From positions 915,501-979,500 of the forward strand of contig JALUTQ010000024.1 in assembly GCA_032718865.1 (NCBI GenBank): DNA of 64,000 nt, read 5' to 3'. The notes beneath the pieces were generated by a model, which saw only the letters and a program-made list of their open reading frames with translations, had not been told where the DNA came from and ran no database searches. This stretch comes from Tilletia caries. Its lineage: Eukaryota > Basidiomycota > Exobasidiomycetes > Tilletiales > Tilletiaceae. A program made the translations under genes and the position numbers. This document shows, piece after piece, positions 11,534-23,223 of the stretch; positions within the stretch are counted from its first letter, which is position 1; the number at the start of each line of letters is the position of its first letter.

Positions 11534-12059
11534 TCCTGGATGCAACTTGGGGGCGAGTTACTCGTAGCAAACAAATGAGGAGTCGGCGGTCCCCGGGCGA
11601 TCTTCCGGCATCTTCCGCGCGTGTGAGGTTGGGTTGTTGCTATGCAGCGTGTACTCGTATGTGACTCCAACTCAGACAGCCAACCGCCTCGACCCCACCA
11701 CCGCCATCAATCAGCATGCATCTCGTTCTCCTCGTCTTCAGTTGACGCGAGCCAGGATGGGTTCTGAAAAGGTATGTGTGTTGATGCATTGTTGGGAGAA
11801 GAAGAAAGAAGAAGAAGCATGAGAGCGAGAAGAGGAAATGGAAGGGAAAGGGATTGTATAGGGTCAAGGGTGGTGCAAAACGAAGGTAATGGAAATGGGG
11901 GGAGCAGAAACGAAAGTGAACAAACAGGAGAAATATACAGCAGCACCATGGGCAATAAATTTCCAGAGATGGGACGAAAACAGGAGGGCTTAGGGGGGTC
12001 GAGCGCGAAGCGGGAAGGGGAAGGGGAGAACGTGGTGGTGGGTGTTCTTCTAACGCCTT
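11534..12059. promoter_or_regulatory. Upstream region of the acidic gene and 3' flank of the next gene
   Basis: About 530 bp between two minus-strand genes. It contains a purine-rich plus strand (11800-11960). No independent gene is supported. Confidence 0.45.
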
Positions 12060-15000
12060 TCAGTATCCATTCCGTCTGGGACTCCTCGCACTCTGGATCT
12101 TGCCCTTAGCCTGATCCGCAAAGTAGTGGTGCTGTTCCGCGCAGAAGGAACACAAGGGTCGAGAAGGGAACGTCAGCCAAAGGTGGGAACGGGGCAAATA
12201 TGAGAAAAAGATGCACTCACCATAGCAGCCAAGTCATTCCCATTCGCCTTATCCAAATACTTGCTAAGCACATCCCGATCCGCATCCGGAATCACATCCT
12301 GCATCTTAGCCAACGTCTCCTCAAACTGCATCCGCTTGCTCATCTTCTTGCTGCTCGACGAGCCCGCCCCTGAGGCTGTGTGCCCAGACGCGGCGCTCAC
12401 GCTGTTCGCCCGCACCGAGCCGTACGAGAGCGACGACGTCGATGCGCCCCGGAACGAGGACGTATCAGCGAGCGAAGGCGAGCGCGGAAGTCCATGATTC
12501 CCCGATCGGCCACCATCAGCGCCAGCAAGCGTATCCACACTCGAGCCCGGCCCGCCGCCCATGCGCATCTCCACGCTCGAGCCCGAGCGCGACAACGTCC
12601 TCGACCGACCGCTGTTCGGACTCGTGCTGAATGCCATCCCCGGCGTACCCGGTGGGGACAACATCGAGCCTCCGATCCCACCACCACCACCACCACCACC
12701 ACCACCCGCACCGCCCGTGATCGAGGGCGACATCCCATCAACAGCAGGCGACGAACCAATCACGACCTCCGGCTCCACACCAACAGGCTCGTCCCCAAAC
12801 CCATGCGCATCACCCAACGTCCCCGCGCCCCGACCCAGATCAGAGAAGAAGAAATCCCGACTGTGCGTGACAGCCTGTTGGCCCCCAAACGAAGCCTTCC
12901 GGATCTTCGAACTGACACCGACGGGGATGAAGCCCGTCGCAGCCGTCGGCCGCCGCGCCGTCGCCGACTGCGGACTCGGAATAAGCTGCGGCGAATCTCC
13001 AGCACCAGCGCCAGGGGCGAAGATCGCAGGAGGCGGCGCCGCCGCCCCCGGCAACGAGCTCACACTCGCACTCGGATTCGGACTCAGATCGCGTGGGGAA
13101 GGCGACGTCCCGAAATCCTGAGGCGAACCACCCAGGTTAAAACCAGCCAACAGACCGAACCGATCCGCCGCCGAGCCCGAGCCACCCGCGCCTGCGCCTG
13201 CACCCGCGGACACGCTCATCCTCTTCCCCGGGTCCAAACTAGGTCCGTTCGGATCATACCCCGCAGCCTCGAACGCCTGTGCGCCCGAGAGGGACAACTT
13301 CGGTGCCCGGGGACCCAACACTTTATTCTGTCTCCCCGCCGATGCCCCCGTCCCCGTCCCCGGACCCAGACCCGCCGCATTCCCAGACGAAGCCGAAAGC
13401 GCAACCGGCGACGAGCTCGAGATGCTCACAGCATGAGCATTCCCACCACCGCTATTGGACGACGACGACGCGTGCGACGCCGCAGACATGAACGTCGTTG
13501 TCGACCCCGGCGTAGCCACATCTTGCGCCATGGCCCAATCTGCCCAGCCCCCACCACCACCACCGGGCCCGCCGCTGATACGATTACCACCATCACCCGC
13601 ACTCCCGCCTCCAGCCATCGGAATCGAAGACGGCGCCCCTGCACGCGATCCCGACGGAAGTTTCGCAGACGCGTCCGAAGTAGCCTTCGAGCGCGTCGCC
13701 GCCGTCCCAGCCCCCAGCCCCAACCCCGCGGCCCCGCCCGCCGTGGCAGTAGTAGCCGACCGCGGCATGCGCGGTCCATGACTCAAAATCGGCTCAAACG
13801 CCGGTGCAGGACCGAGCTTCAGATCCGCAGGGCCGTTGCGCAGACTCTGTCTGCGTGTCGTCGGCGGGGAGACGGAGTCGGACGTCTTGGAGGAGGACGA
13901 AGCGGACGAGCCGAGGGGCCGCATCATTGGCATCGAGGTCGGCGGGAGCGCGGGCACGGGGGGGATGTTGTGTTGGTCGTTCGTCCTTGCGTACGCGTAC
14001 GAGAGGTCGATGGAGGAACCCCGGGGCGGGATCTCCGTGCCCGCGCCCGTCAAATGCGAGGCGGCAGAAATGGTGGAGACCATACTGTTGTTCCGGCCTG
14101 CATACACGCCTGGGTATGGCAAGTTCTTCGGGGGTGCGTTGGGAGGGGATTCAGGTTGGGGCGGTAGGCCTCCGAATCCACCGCCATGCCGCGAATCAGC
14201 CGATTCCGAGCTGCCCATTTGTACTCCATGTCCCATCGGGGTGATATCCTTCGCACGCGCGCCGTCCCCTCGCATCGGGAACGTCATATCCGACCGGATC
14301 GTAGCCATGCTCGCCTCATCGCGTCGATTCGGATGCGTCGCACCGGGAAGTCCCGAAGATGACGACGACGACGATGGCTGCTGCTGCTGCTGTTGCTGGA
14401 CACCTCCGAACTGACTGTACAGATTCGACAAGGCTCCCGAGGCTGAGATGGACTGGGTCCGACCCGAGGCGAGCTGGCGCGAGCTCGGCCCGAAGTTCAT
14501 ACCCGCCATACCCTGCTTGTACGCGGCCGCAGCCGCCGACACGGGACCCCCAGCCGGTCCACCGCTACCGCTACCGCTCCCGCCGGTAAGATTGCCTAAC
14601 ATCAAGCCTGCCCCCGCCGATGCTCGTCGCGACGGATTCGGAACTCCCGGCAAGGACGACGACGACGAGGAGTATACATTCCTCGCGCCCGGCCGCGTCG
14701 CACCCATCGCCCGAACCCAAACCTCCAACCCAGTCTCAATAGCAAAAAGCGCATTCGTCTTAGCCGCATACGCCTTCGCGCGTTCGACGGTGGGATGGAT
14801 CAAGCCCGTGCTCGGTGCGGAGATGGACATCGGGTTGAAATTGGTGTTGCCGAGGAGGATCCGTCTGCGCTCGGGAGCGTTCATCCCGGGCACGTTGCTG
14901 TTCAGGTAGGGTTCGGGGAAGGGGATGTTCTTGCCGTAGATGAGCAGGTGGCCCGCGGTGTCTGTGGGCGGGGGGAGGGTGAGTCTTCGTTGTGGTTTTT

Positions 15001-15991
15001 GTGGTTGTTGCTGTTCGACGGGGAACGAGGGGGTGGATGGGATTGTGGGTGACAGGGCGGGCTGGGGTTGTGATGCTGATGTTGATAGAGCGGGGATGAA
15101 GGCGTGGGTGGGAACGGGCCCGTGTGCCTTCGGTGGTCGTTCGCGGCTGGCCAACAGGGCTGGGGAGGGAAGAGGTGCGGCTACCGAAGGTGCTTGAAGA
15201 GGCTGTTGTGCGGCGGCCGAGGGCGCAAAGGCGGTTGCGGGAGCCGCACCTTGATCTGGAAACACGAGCTCGTTCACAGCTGCCGAGCTTGCTGACGGTG
15301 CTGTTGTCGTTGATTTGGAAGTGTGTTGGGTCTGCTGTTGTAGCTGCTGTGGAGATGCGTTTGGAGGGAGGTCTTGAGAGGCAGCGCCTGCGAGAGATTG
15401 TTCGACGAGATGGTTGGGAATGGAAGTATTGGCGCGAATGGTCCCAGCTGAGCCTACGCTGCTGAAGCTGAGGTCGTCCAGGGCTGCACTCAGGGCTGCG
15501 TCCAGTTGGGCAAACTCGCCGACTACCTTGGCGCTGCTGCGACGGTTGTCACTGCTATTCGCTTCCGAGCTGTCGGAGGTGTTGGCCAGGACTGATTGTT
15601 TGGGAGCCTCGCCAGAGTCTAAGGATACTTGGAGAGCGTCGCGTAGACCGGTATCCTGGCGCGAGGCTTGCCTTCTTCTAGCCTTGTTGGGACCTCCACC
15701 TTGCTCGAGAGAGTTATGATCTTGATCCGAAGGGTTGGCGGCGGAAGCCGATGGGATGCCTGCGGAGGCATTGACAGCGGCGAGGGCGGCCTCCTTGCGT
15801 AAGCGTGCGCGCTCCTTTGCGAGAGCTCTGACGGCGCTGAGGGTGCGTGGTCTCGATTCGGCCTCTGCCTGTGCGATGGCGTCTGCCTCTGCTTTTGCGA
15901 CGACGGCGGGGTCGATGTCGTCGAGGGCTGTGATGCCGAGACCGGAGGCGGAGGAGGTGGTGGGTGTGATGGAGGTTGATGATGCGATGGC

Positions 15992-16034
<43 letters not shown>

Positions 16035-16345
16035 ATTGAAGGGGCTGATTCTGGCATGGGGAGGTCGATGTTGTCCTTCCTTGGAGAGCGGCCGTTTGCT
16101 GGGGTCATGGTCATGGGAGGAGACCTGCTGCCGTTTGGGAAGCTGCGTACGGATCGCTGAGGGCGGAGTGGCGGTGTTGACTTGGGCTGTGTCGGCGGGT
16201 GCGGGGGCGGGGGCGAGGTGGCTGTCGTCGCTGGTGGTGGTGTTCTCGACGCTCTGCTGTGCTGGTCGCGTGGTTGTGTGCTGGGTGAGTCTGTGAAGCC
16301 GTAGTCAGACGCGGACCCGTCGCTGATTGCGTCTCCGCTGGACAT
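12060..16345 (-). CDS. Large low-complexity protein with C-terminal CUE-like domain
   Basis: Two exons (16345-12221 and 12131-12060, intron of 89 bp) encode 1398 residues. The frame is open to a GTG at 16387, but the first ATG is at 16345 directly after CCCCGCAG, so a 5'-UTR intron ending there is likely. Most of the protein is Ser/Ala/Pro/Gly-rich disorder, with about 17 consecutive Ala from a CTG repeat, Gln tracts and a Gly tract. A more ordered block is near residues 490-580 (LLIYGKNIPFPEPYL, ERRRILLGNTNFNP, TVERAKAYAAKTNALFAIE). The C-terminus (MQDVIPDADRDVLSKYLDKA, NDLAAMHHYFADQAKG) looks like a CUE/UBA ubiquitin-binding fold, where NG plus an acidic residue and LL-type positions are expected. 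Function unknown; the ubiquitin link is inference. Confidence 0.75.
15993..16035 (-). repeat. (CTG/CAG)n trinucleotide repeat, coding for poly-Ala
   Basis: About fourteen consecutive CTG units on the plus strand encode an alanine run in the minus-strand gene. Likely length-polymorphic. Confidence 0.9.
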
Positions 16346-16765
16346 CTGCGGGGTCGGGAGTAGGAGGGGAGGGGAGGTGAGCAACACCGTGTTGACTGAG
16401 TGCGTTGCTGAGTGCGTTGCTGAGTGCTCACCTTGAAAACGTCGTTCCTGCTGCTGTGTCTCGCTGCCGTCGAGTTGCTTGCTGCTGCTGGGTGAGCAAG
16501 GGAGCGAGTGAGTGAGTGGGTGATGAGTGAGTGAGGCTCGGTGATCCGGCGCTTGACCGGGGCTCGCGTGGCTTTGCCGTGGTTTATTCGGGCATAAGGC
16601 ATAAGTAATTTTGTGAAAAGAAAAGGAACGATGAAAACGGACTGACTCATGTACTGCTTACTGCTTACTGCTTACTGCTTACTGCTTACTGCTTACTCTT
16701 TCCATACTCCTTCCATCCTCCCACTCCGCTACACAGACACAGACACTTCCACTTCCACGATCACG
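16346..16765. promoter_or_regulatory. Divergent promoter between the CUE-like gene and SSZ1
   Basis: 420 bp shared by two divergent genes. It contains the heptamer array at 16652-16693 close to SSZ1 and, on the left, GAGTGCGTTGCT-type direct repeats (16396-16430). No clear TATA box was seen. Confidence 0.55.
16652..16693. repeat. (TACTGCT)6 heptamer tandem repeat
   Basis: Six perfect 7-bp units in the SSZ1 5' flank, about 70-115 bp before its start codon. An ATG at 16649 opens in frame through the array but is not conserved sequence, so I place the SSZ1 start at 16766. Confidence 0.9.
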
Positions 16766-18720
16766 ATGACTGAATCAGCAGGGGCGGTCATCGGACTGAA
16801 CGTCGGGCTCAGCTACTCGTCCATTGCGTCGATCAACCCGCACGGACGCGCAGACGTGATCGCAAACGAGGACGGCGAACGCCAGCTCGCAACACGCATC
16901 GCCTTCAACGAGGACCAGGTGTACATCGGAAACCAGGCCACCCCGCAGCTCGTCCGCAACGCACCCAACGTCATCGACCGCTTCATCGGCTTCCTCGGCC
17001 GCGACTACGCTGATCTTACAGACGCAGAGAAGCACCGCGCGTCCTCGCCCGTCATCGACAGCAACGGCGTGCCCTCCTTCACCGTGACCATCGCAGGCAA
17101 GCAGCACACCCTCTCCGCACACGACGTCGCCGTCCGCTTCCTCCGCGCCCTCCACCAGACCGCGCGCGACTTCCTCTCCGGCGTCCCCATCGCAGGCGCC
17201 GTCATCGCACTCCCCTCCCACGCCTTTGCACACAGCCAGAAGCAGGTACACGCCCTCAAACACGCTGCCACAGAGGCCGGCTTCATCGTCCTCGGCCTCA
17301 TCCCTGCCGCAGCTGCCGCACTCGTCGCCTACAACCTCACCAGCCCCATCCCTGCCTCCCTATCCTCCTCATCAGCCTCCCCATCCGGCTCCCAGTCCTA
17401 CCGCGAACAACTGCCGACGCACTCCGACGCAGCCGATGGGCCCCAGGGCGCCGCAGCCGCTCCCTCCTCCGACGCAAGTGCCACCTACACCAAGGGCACC
17501 GAACTCGACCGCACCGTGCTCGTCCTCGACATGGGCGGCACATCCACCTCCTTCACCCTCCTCGTCGCCCGCGCCGGTCTCTTCCTGCCCCTCGCCTCCG
17601 TCTTCGACCCCAGTCTCGGCGGACAGCAGATCGACAACGCACTCGTCTCCCACTTCGCCAAGGAGTTCACAAAGAAGACCAAGGTACAGCTCGATCTCGC
17701 TGCCAATGCTCGTGCCGCTGCCAAACTCCGCAACGAGGCCGAAGTCACCAAGCGAAGCTTGAGCGCTAGTAACTCGGCACAGTGCTCCGTCGAGTCCCTT
17801 GCAGAGGGTATCGACTTCTCTGGCAGCATCAACCGCATGCGCTTGGACTTGCTCGCCGGTGACGTCTATGCCAAGGTCCAGGAACGCGTCAAGGAAGTCC
17901 TCGCCAAGGCAAACAAGGAGGCCTGCCAGGTCGAGGAGGTGAGTTCCCTGAATTAACTAACTATCAACGCGTGATCCAGTTTTCGCTCAAACTTCACGTT
18001 ACGCACCACCAGGTCATCCTCGCCGGCGGTTCCTCCCGCCTGCCCGGTCTCGTCGAGCGACTGACCTACCTCTTCCCCGAAGACGGCCCTTCGCCGACCC
18101 GCTTCACAGCCTCCATCGACTCCGACCAAGTCATCGCACGCGGCTGTGCCGTCCAAGCCCAGGCCTTCGTCCGTCTCTCCCCCGAGTCCGCCGAGCGAAA
18201 GCACAGCGCCGACCTGCTCCTCAACCCGTCTACGTCCCAGGTTAAGGTGCTCTCCCGGCCCGTGGGCATCGTCGTCCCTGCTGGCAAGCAGGACGGGGGT
18301 GATAAGCGGGTTGTGGATGGGAGCCTCTTCGTTACGCTCCTTCCTGCACGGACACCCCTCCCTGCCCGACGCGCCTTCCGTCTGCCCATCGCGTCTTCCT
18401 CATCATCCTCCGGCAACGTCATCCTCAGCTTCGCCGAGGGAACCGAGCAAGTCCGCACCGACAAGGTCGCCCCCGCCCCGCGTGACCCGGAAGACGAGGA
18501 CGATGATGATGAAGAGGAGGAGGACGAGGAGGTCAAGACGGCCTTCGTCAAGGCTGACTCGGAGCGGTTGGTCGAGCTGGCTGTCTCGCTCGGTAAAGGT
18601 GGAGCCAAGTCGGTCCTGATCGAGCTCGTCGCTCAGGCCGATGGTGCGATCAGCATCGAGGCACAGGCGGGCGAGGCTGGGGAGAAGGTCAGCGCACAGA
18701 TTGCTGCGGCGTCGGCTTGA
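16766..18720 (+). CDS. SSZ1: Ribosome-associated Hsp70-like protein Ssz1
   Basis: Two exons (16766-17938, 18013-18720) give 626 residues. The N-terminus VIGLNVGLSYSSIASINPHG is the ATPase phosphate-1 region of the divergent Hsp70 Ssz1, with NEDGER and NAPNVIDRFIGFLGRDY following. VLDMGGTSTSFTLLVAR, FDPSLGGQQIDNALV, INRMRLDLLA and VILAGGSSRLPGL match the rest of the nucleotide-binding domain. The short C-terminal domain has an Asp/Glu tract (about residues 525-545), as in yeast Ssz1. Ssz1 pairs with the J-protein zuotin as the ribosome-associated complex, which stimulates Ssb on nascent chains in the cytosol. It is longer than the 538-residue yeast protein because of a Ser/Pro insert at residues about 200-245. 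Start chosen at the ATG followed by the conserved N-terminus. Confidence 0.93.
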
Positions 18721-19510
18721 TCCCCCTATCCGTGGAAAGGAAACAATTGGTCCGGATCAGAGGAAAACCATCCAATTCATCAAAACGAACTTATGGGGGG
18801 CTTCTCTTGTCTGCCGCTCCCCTTCTCTTGTTCCTGCATTCATTGACCCCCACCTCAGCCCCTCCAAAATAGATTCTAGTTGTCAATATTCCGTCCGTCG
18901 GCCTCGTTTGCGAGTAGTAAAGCCTGTCATCCCAAAAACGTTCAAGCCCCCCTCCATCCTGATCGAAGCTGGACACTCCCGAGAGCAAAAAGCAGTTGCT
19001 GTGAGTGCAGAAGAATCGCAGGAAGTCTTTGCCCCGGCGCTGTCCGACAAGGGATTGGACACCACTGGCTGGTCTCAAGTGGGTCTGAAGTATTAGAGGC
19101 TTTAGACTTGGGGAAGAGTTGGGGAATGATTGGGGAATAGTGGGCATGAGGAACTCAGAGAAGGAGCGAAGTGCAGGGGTTGATGTCTGAGACCGAGCGG
19201 ACTGACAAGATGAGCAACATCAGAAGATCGATAGGCAAGCCTCAGGGTCAGCCAGCGCTGCAGTCGGGTCTCGATCAGAGACAGTACACTACTCACGAAG
19301 CACGACTTGAGGAGTTAGAGTGATCTGCTCGCAGCTTGAGCGAAATGCAGAGCGTTGATGTCTGAGGCCGAGTGGACTGAGCAAGATCAAGCAGAAGATG
19401 GGACAAGCGCATCTCAGACAGTGTTGTTGGATGATGACGATGGAGTGCGGCACAGTACCCAGCAAATGCGCCACTGAAGGTTTGAGAAGCCTCGGCGGCC
19501 AATCGACAGA
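18721..19510. other. Intergenic, with an imperfect direct repeat
   Basis: SSZ1 3' flank followed by two diverged copies of a roughly 65-bp segment, at about 19163-19228 and 19338-19400. Both contain GTTGATGTCTGAG, then CCGAG and GGACTGA. No gene is supported here, although minus-strand frames are open across both copies. Confidence 0.5.
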
Positions 19511-19864
19511 TCAGGATGCCGGACGACGGAGCTGTTGGGGTCGTGATAAAGGCTGGGCGGAGAGCTGGCGCGTCTGATATCGCTCGTTATGATTGGGTTG
19601 CTCGTTCCAGGCACTGGTGACTGCCCTTTTGAACGCACGCACGAGTTGATGAAGGCGCACCAGCTCCTGCGGTGGCTCAATGCTGGCTCGCTTGAACTCG
19701 CGAAGGAGATACCAGAGGTGAGTTTTGAGCCGACTGATTTCCTGAATGGTGTCGGGAAGCTGTACCGCGGCCGGGTTGAAGCCAGGATAGAGAGTGTAGG
19801 TGCCTACCCTCCACGGCGGTGAAAGTTGACCGTTCTGAGCAGAAGTACCCGTAGTACTACTCAT
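19511..19864 (-). CDS. Small hypothetical protein
   Basis: A 117-residue single-exon frame from an ATG at 19864, divergent from the F-box-like gene. The middle (IQEISRLKTHLWYLLREFKR, then ELVRLHQLVRAFKRAVTSAW) would form amphipathic helices, which is more protein-like than a random frame. The C-terminus is Gln/Arg/Pro-rich. I recognise no family, and it could be the first exon of a longer gene extending toward 19290. Confidence 0.35.
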   Translation of the reverse strand: MSSTTGTSAQNGQLSPPWRVGTYTLYPGFNPAAVQLPDTIQEISRLKTHLWYLLREFKRASIEPPQELVRLHQLVRAFKRAVTSAWNEQPNHNERYQTRQLSAQPLSRPQQLRRPAS

Positions 19865-20407
19865 TGGGAACGCTCAGCAAGACCGAGCTGCGATCGTGAG
19901 GAAAGAAAGTGAGATGTGGATGTTTGGATGAGGAGAGAAAAAAGGTGTTGGTGCAAGCTGGAGTGGGAAGTTAGGGTCCCAGGAAAAAAAGAAACGTTGT
20001 CGAGGAACTTGGAGCGTGTTCGCGTGTTTGGGAGAGTCGAGAGGAACGGAGCTGCTGGTGGTGATGGGGAGGGAGATGAAGTATCAGCAGCTGCCACGTA
20101 CTCGAGGCGGTGAGGAGATGAGGTGGTCTGGGCTTCCGCACCACGCAACACGCGCGATCCGACGCGCCCTCCAACTTCGTGAAAGGTTGATTGCATGTGG
20201 TGGTAGGATGGAAGATTACAAACGCGAGCTCGACACTGACTGGTGCCCGTACAAGTACAAGGGGACAACCAGCTGGAGTGCGAACGACTTCCATATCCCT
20301 CCCTTCGGCAGACGACTTGGGTCATCGCGAACGGCCTCGTTCCTGTCCATCCCACGCCTTCTGCTCGAACAACGGTCTCGGTGCGTCGGTGGCAATCAAT
20401 TCAAATC
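19865..20407. promoter_or_regulatory. Divergent upstream region of the small hypothetical and the F-box gene
   Basis: 543 bp without a supported gene. It contains a purine-rich run around 19930-20000. No TATA box identified. Confidence 0.4.
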
Positions 20408-22854
20408 ATGGCGAACGCCATCACAACTTCGCCTCAAGGCTGGTCCCTGACCGACGCCGAGCTGCAGGTCGTGGCAGCGCTGGTCGCTTCCCGTAGCATC
20501 AAGCCTGGAGACGATGGCGCGGATGCAGCATCGTATCGAGCTCGGGCGATCGTCAGTGTTCGCACGAACAGGCACAAAGTGAGTGGCATCCACACCCCCC
20601 ATCCGACTTGAACTCATCGATAAGTCTGAAAAAACCATTTACATGTCTGCCCTTCCAGATCACTCCTGATATGCTGAGGAATATCGACTTGCTCTGTCCT
20701 CCGACCCGTGAGGAGATCGAAGCCGTCCGGGACACCGTCACGCGTTGGTCGGTGGCCGAGGAAACTCACGCGCGACGGTTGTCGTTCATTGCCTCACTGT
20801 CAGCGAGTATGGACCTGTCCAGTAGTGGAACGAGCTCTTCCGCCCAGCCTCGTACTGGCTCCACGTCCTCGCGTCGCGAAGAGGATACCAACTCAGACAT
20901 CGGCCTGCCGGAAGCCAAGCGCGCAAGGACGGCAGCATCGACAACTACAAGCACGTTGGCTCAGCGCTCATCCGCAAACCAACAAGGCCAGACCGCGGCC
21001 CAGCGCTTTTTCGGAATCGCGGAGCTGCTCAAGATCGTCAGTGTCCATCTTTTGTACGAGAAGATCGACTTGGTTCAGCTCTCCCGGGTCTCTAAGTTCG
21101 TCCGAGCGGTGGTCCTTCCCCTCCTGGTCGATACCTTCAACGTTTGCCTCAACGGGATTCGCGGCGCCCACGACTTCCTCGCGGCAAATCCTGGTCTTGT
21201 TCAGCATGTGCGCTTCCTTCGTATCTGGGACGATGTCGCCCATCGTACCGCTCGAAGGTATTTGTACACGATCAGCCAGGAGCGTCCCCACCTCGTACCG
21301 GACGCCTACGTCCATCTCGGCTCCTTCTTGATGCTTTTTGAAGATGGAAAGGTCGTCAGACAGCCACCGCTACTCGAGCTTTCCGTCGGCCAATCCAATC
21401 TTTTCGAACTGTACAGCCAGCTCAAGCGGGCTCCTCGGGTCACGCTGCGTCTCGTGTCGTTGCAGATTGTGGACGACCCCGACATACGACCACCCTCCTT
21501 CGCAGACATTCCATTCCACACGCTAATCGCTCCGCACCTCTACCATGGCACCAGACTGTCGGAAGAGCTTTCGCTCTTGCTCAGCATGGTTTTTGATCGA
21601 CAACTCGAAGCCACAGGTTCCGTGTGGCTGCGATCTTTCAGCTTCACCTCTTTGAGAATCTTTCGAACTGGCCAGGGCTCGATTTTGCCCATGTTCGGAC
21701 CGCGATTACTCAAAACAATGGCCAGCAGCCTTCAGACCCTTCGGCTGCATGTGCAAAACATCACCGACATCGACAATCCGACCTACGAACTTTTCTTGAA
21801 CCTGCACTGGCCCAAGCTGAAAAGCCTTGGGATTTACGCTGGCCTGTCAGAGCTCGAAGATCCGTACAAGTTTCAGCGACTCCTGCGCGGATTCCTCCAG
21901 CATCATCCTCAACTTTCACATGTGTACATCGATGCCGTCGGCGACCCATCCCTTGCGTACACAGAACGACAGGCCTATATGAATCTCTGGTACTTCTGTA
22001 CCCTGCCGCAGCTACAATCATGCTGGCTGCAGTACCCCAGACCCCCGCTGGCCACTCTTACCGACTTCCTAAGCCGACATGCGACCGTGGAGGACATCAT
22101 GCTGCATCCGGACCAGAATCCATCGATACTTGCAGGTCAGCCGGAGCTGATGCGATCGCTACGTGTGCTTCGTTGCAGTGCGGAAGGCGTGGAGACACTG
22201 CTCAAGGCCGGCCCGCGTATTCGGGAACTTCACCTCGACTTCGACACCGAATGGGAATGGGAACCCGAACATCTCATGAAATCCGACGTAGGAACGGTGC
22301 CAAGCGTCACCTTCTTTGCTCTCCAGCTCAACCTGGAAAGAGAACGCACGGCCGCTCTGTCGCATCAGCTTGATTGCCTCCTGCTCTTTATGTGCAAAGC
22401 CCTGCCTAACTTGGTCGAGCTGGCGGTGACGATGGGCTATGGACAGAGCGTCGAGAAGCCTGATAGCGAGGACGAATCGGTCGAATTCCTTTCCAGCTTT
22501 TTGACGCGTTGCAGACATACCCCTGGATGCCGACTTCGAGCCATCCGAATCGAGTACAAAGGTGCGGTCCGGCTACCCACAGAGCAAGGCTTCCTCGTCG
22601 CCCCGCCCGACCTGTCCCCTCACCTCGAGTATCTCGTCTGGTCGATCCCTCACCTCAGGACCATGCAGCACTTCCGAGTCGTCGATCGTCAATCGAGCAC
22701 GAGCTCGATCACACGACGGCTGCAGCTTCTGCCCGCCTCGTTCCGTCCCCAGGTCGACCGAGCGACGGGCGTATGGGAGGACCTCGATAATCATCAATCC
22801 ACCCTATCTATTCTCGACCACACGGGTGATACAGTTCGACCGAAGGTCCTCTGA
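20408..22854 (+). CDS. F-box-like protein
   Basis: Two exons (20408-20578, 20659-22854; 80-bp intron) give 788 residues. The N-terminal 60 residues lead into an ITPDMLRNIDLLCPPTREEI segment and a Ser/Thr/Arg linker. An F-box-like helix set follows (FFGIAELLKIVSVHLLYEKI, then LVQLSRVSKFVRAVVLPLL, about residues 185-235). The remaining 550 residues have Leu-spaced stretches typical of the degenerate LRR-like tails of basidiomycete F-box proteins. Such proteins usually present substrates to SCF ubiquitin ligases; the substrate is unknown. The longer ORF upstream of 20659 uses a TTG, so the spliced ATG at 20408 is preferred. Confidence 0.75.
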
Positions 22855-23223
22855 AGGATTGCTCCGATCGTTCGCAATGTGCAAGTACATACAGCCAATC
22901 CAGCACGGATTTGGGTCACTCGTGGTCCATCGTGCGTGTCTGAGCAGGGCATAATATGCATGCGCAAAGCTGGAAACTCTGTGGTCTGCCTTGCCCTGAG
23001 GTGCCCAAGTTCTTGTTGCATTTGAGAGGCCGAAGGACGAAACATAGCACGAAGGTCGGAGAAGAGAAGTCAGAGCGGGACAAGTCCCTGCTGATCCTAT
23101 TTCTTTGCCCCCACGTCGGGAACATTGACCAAATTTACAGTTTAGAAAAGAAGCAGAACGCGCCCTTTCGACGAGCTTGTTCCGTTCTGAAGAAGGACCC
23201 CTTCCACAGGCCCCAGCCTTCCC
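22855..23223. other. 3' intergenic region between convergent genes
   Basis: About 370 bp between the F-box gene and ARP2, which converge. No gene or structured element recognised. Confidence 0.5.

Noticed and set aside
12380..14167. A 595-residue plus-strand ORF opposite the large low-complexity gene
   Set aside because: Arg/Pro-rich antisense shadow of the 1398-residue minus-strand gene in GC-rich DNA; no motif or splice support.
16345..16387. Upstream extension of the 1398-residue protein to 16387
   Set aside because: The codon at 16387 is GTG, and the stretch ends in CCCCGCAG just before the ATG at 16345, which looks like an intron acceptor.
16649..16765. N-terminal extension of SSZ1 from the ATG at 16649
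   Set aside because: It would encode the TACTGCT heptamer array (a Leu/Tyr/Cys repeat); the conserved Hsp70 N-terminus begins right after the ATG at 16766.
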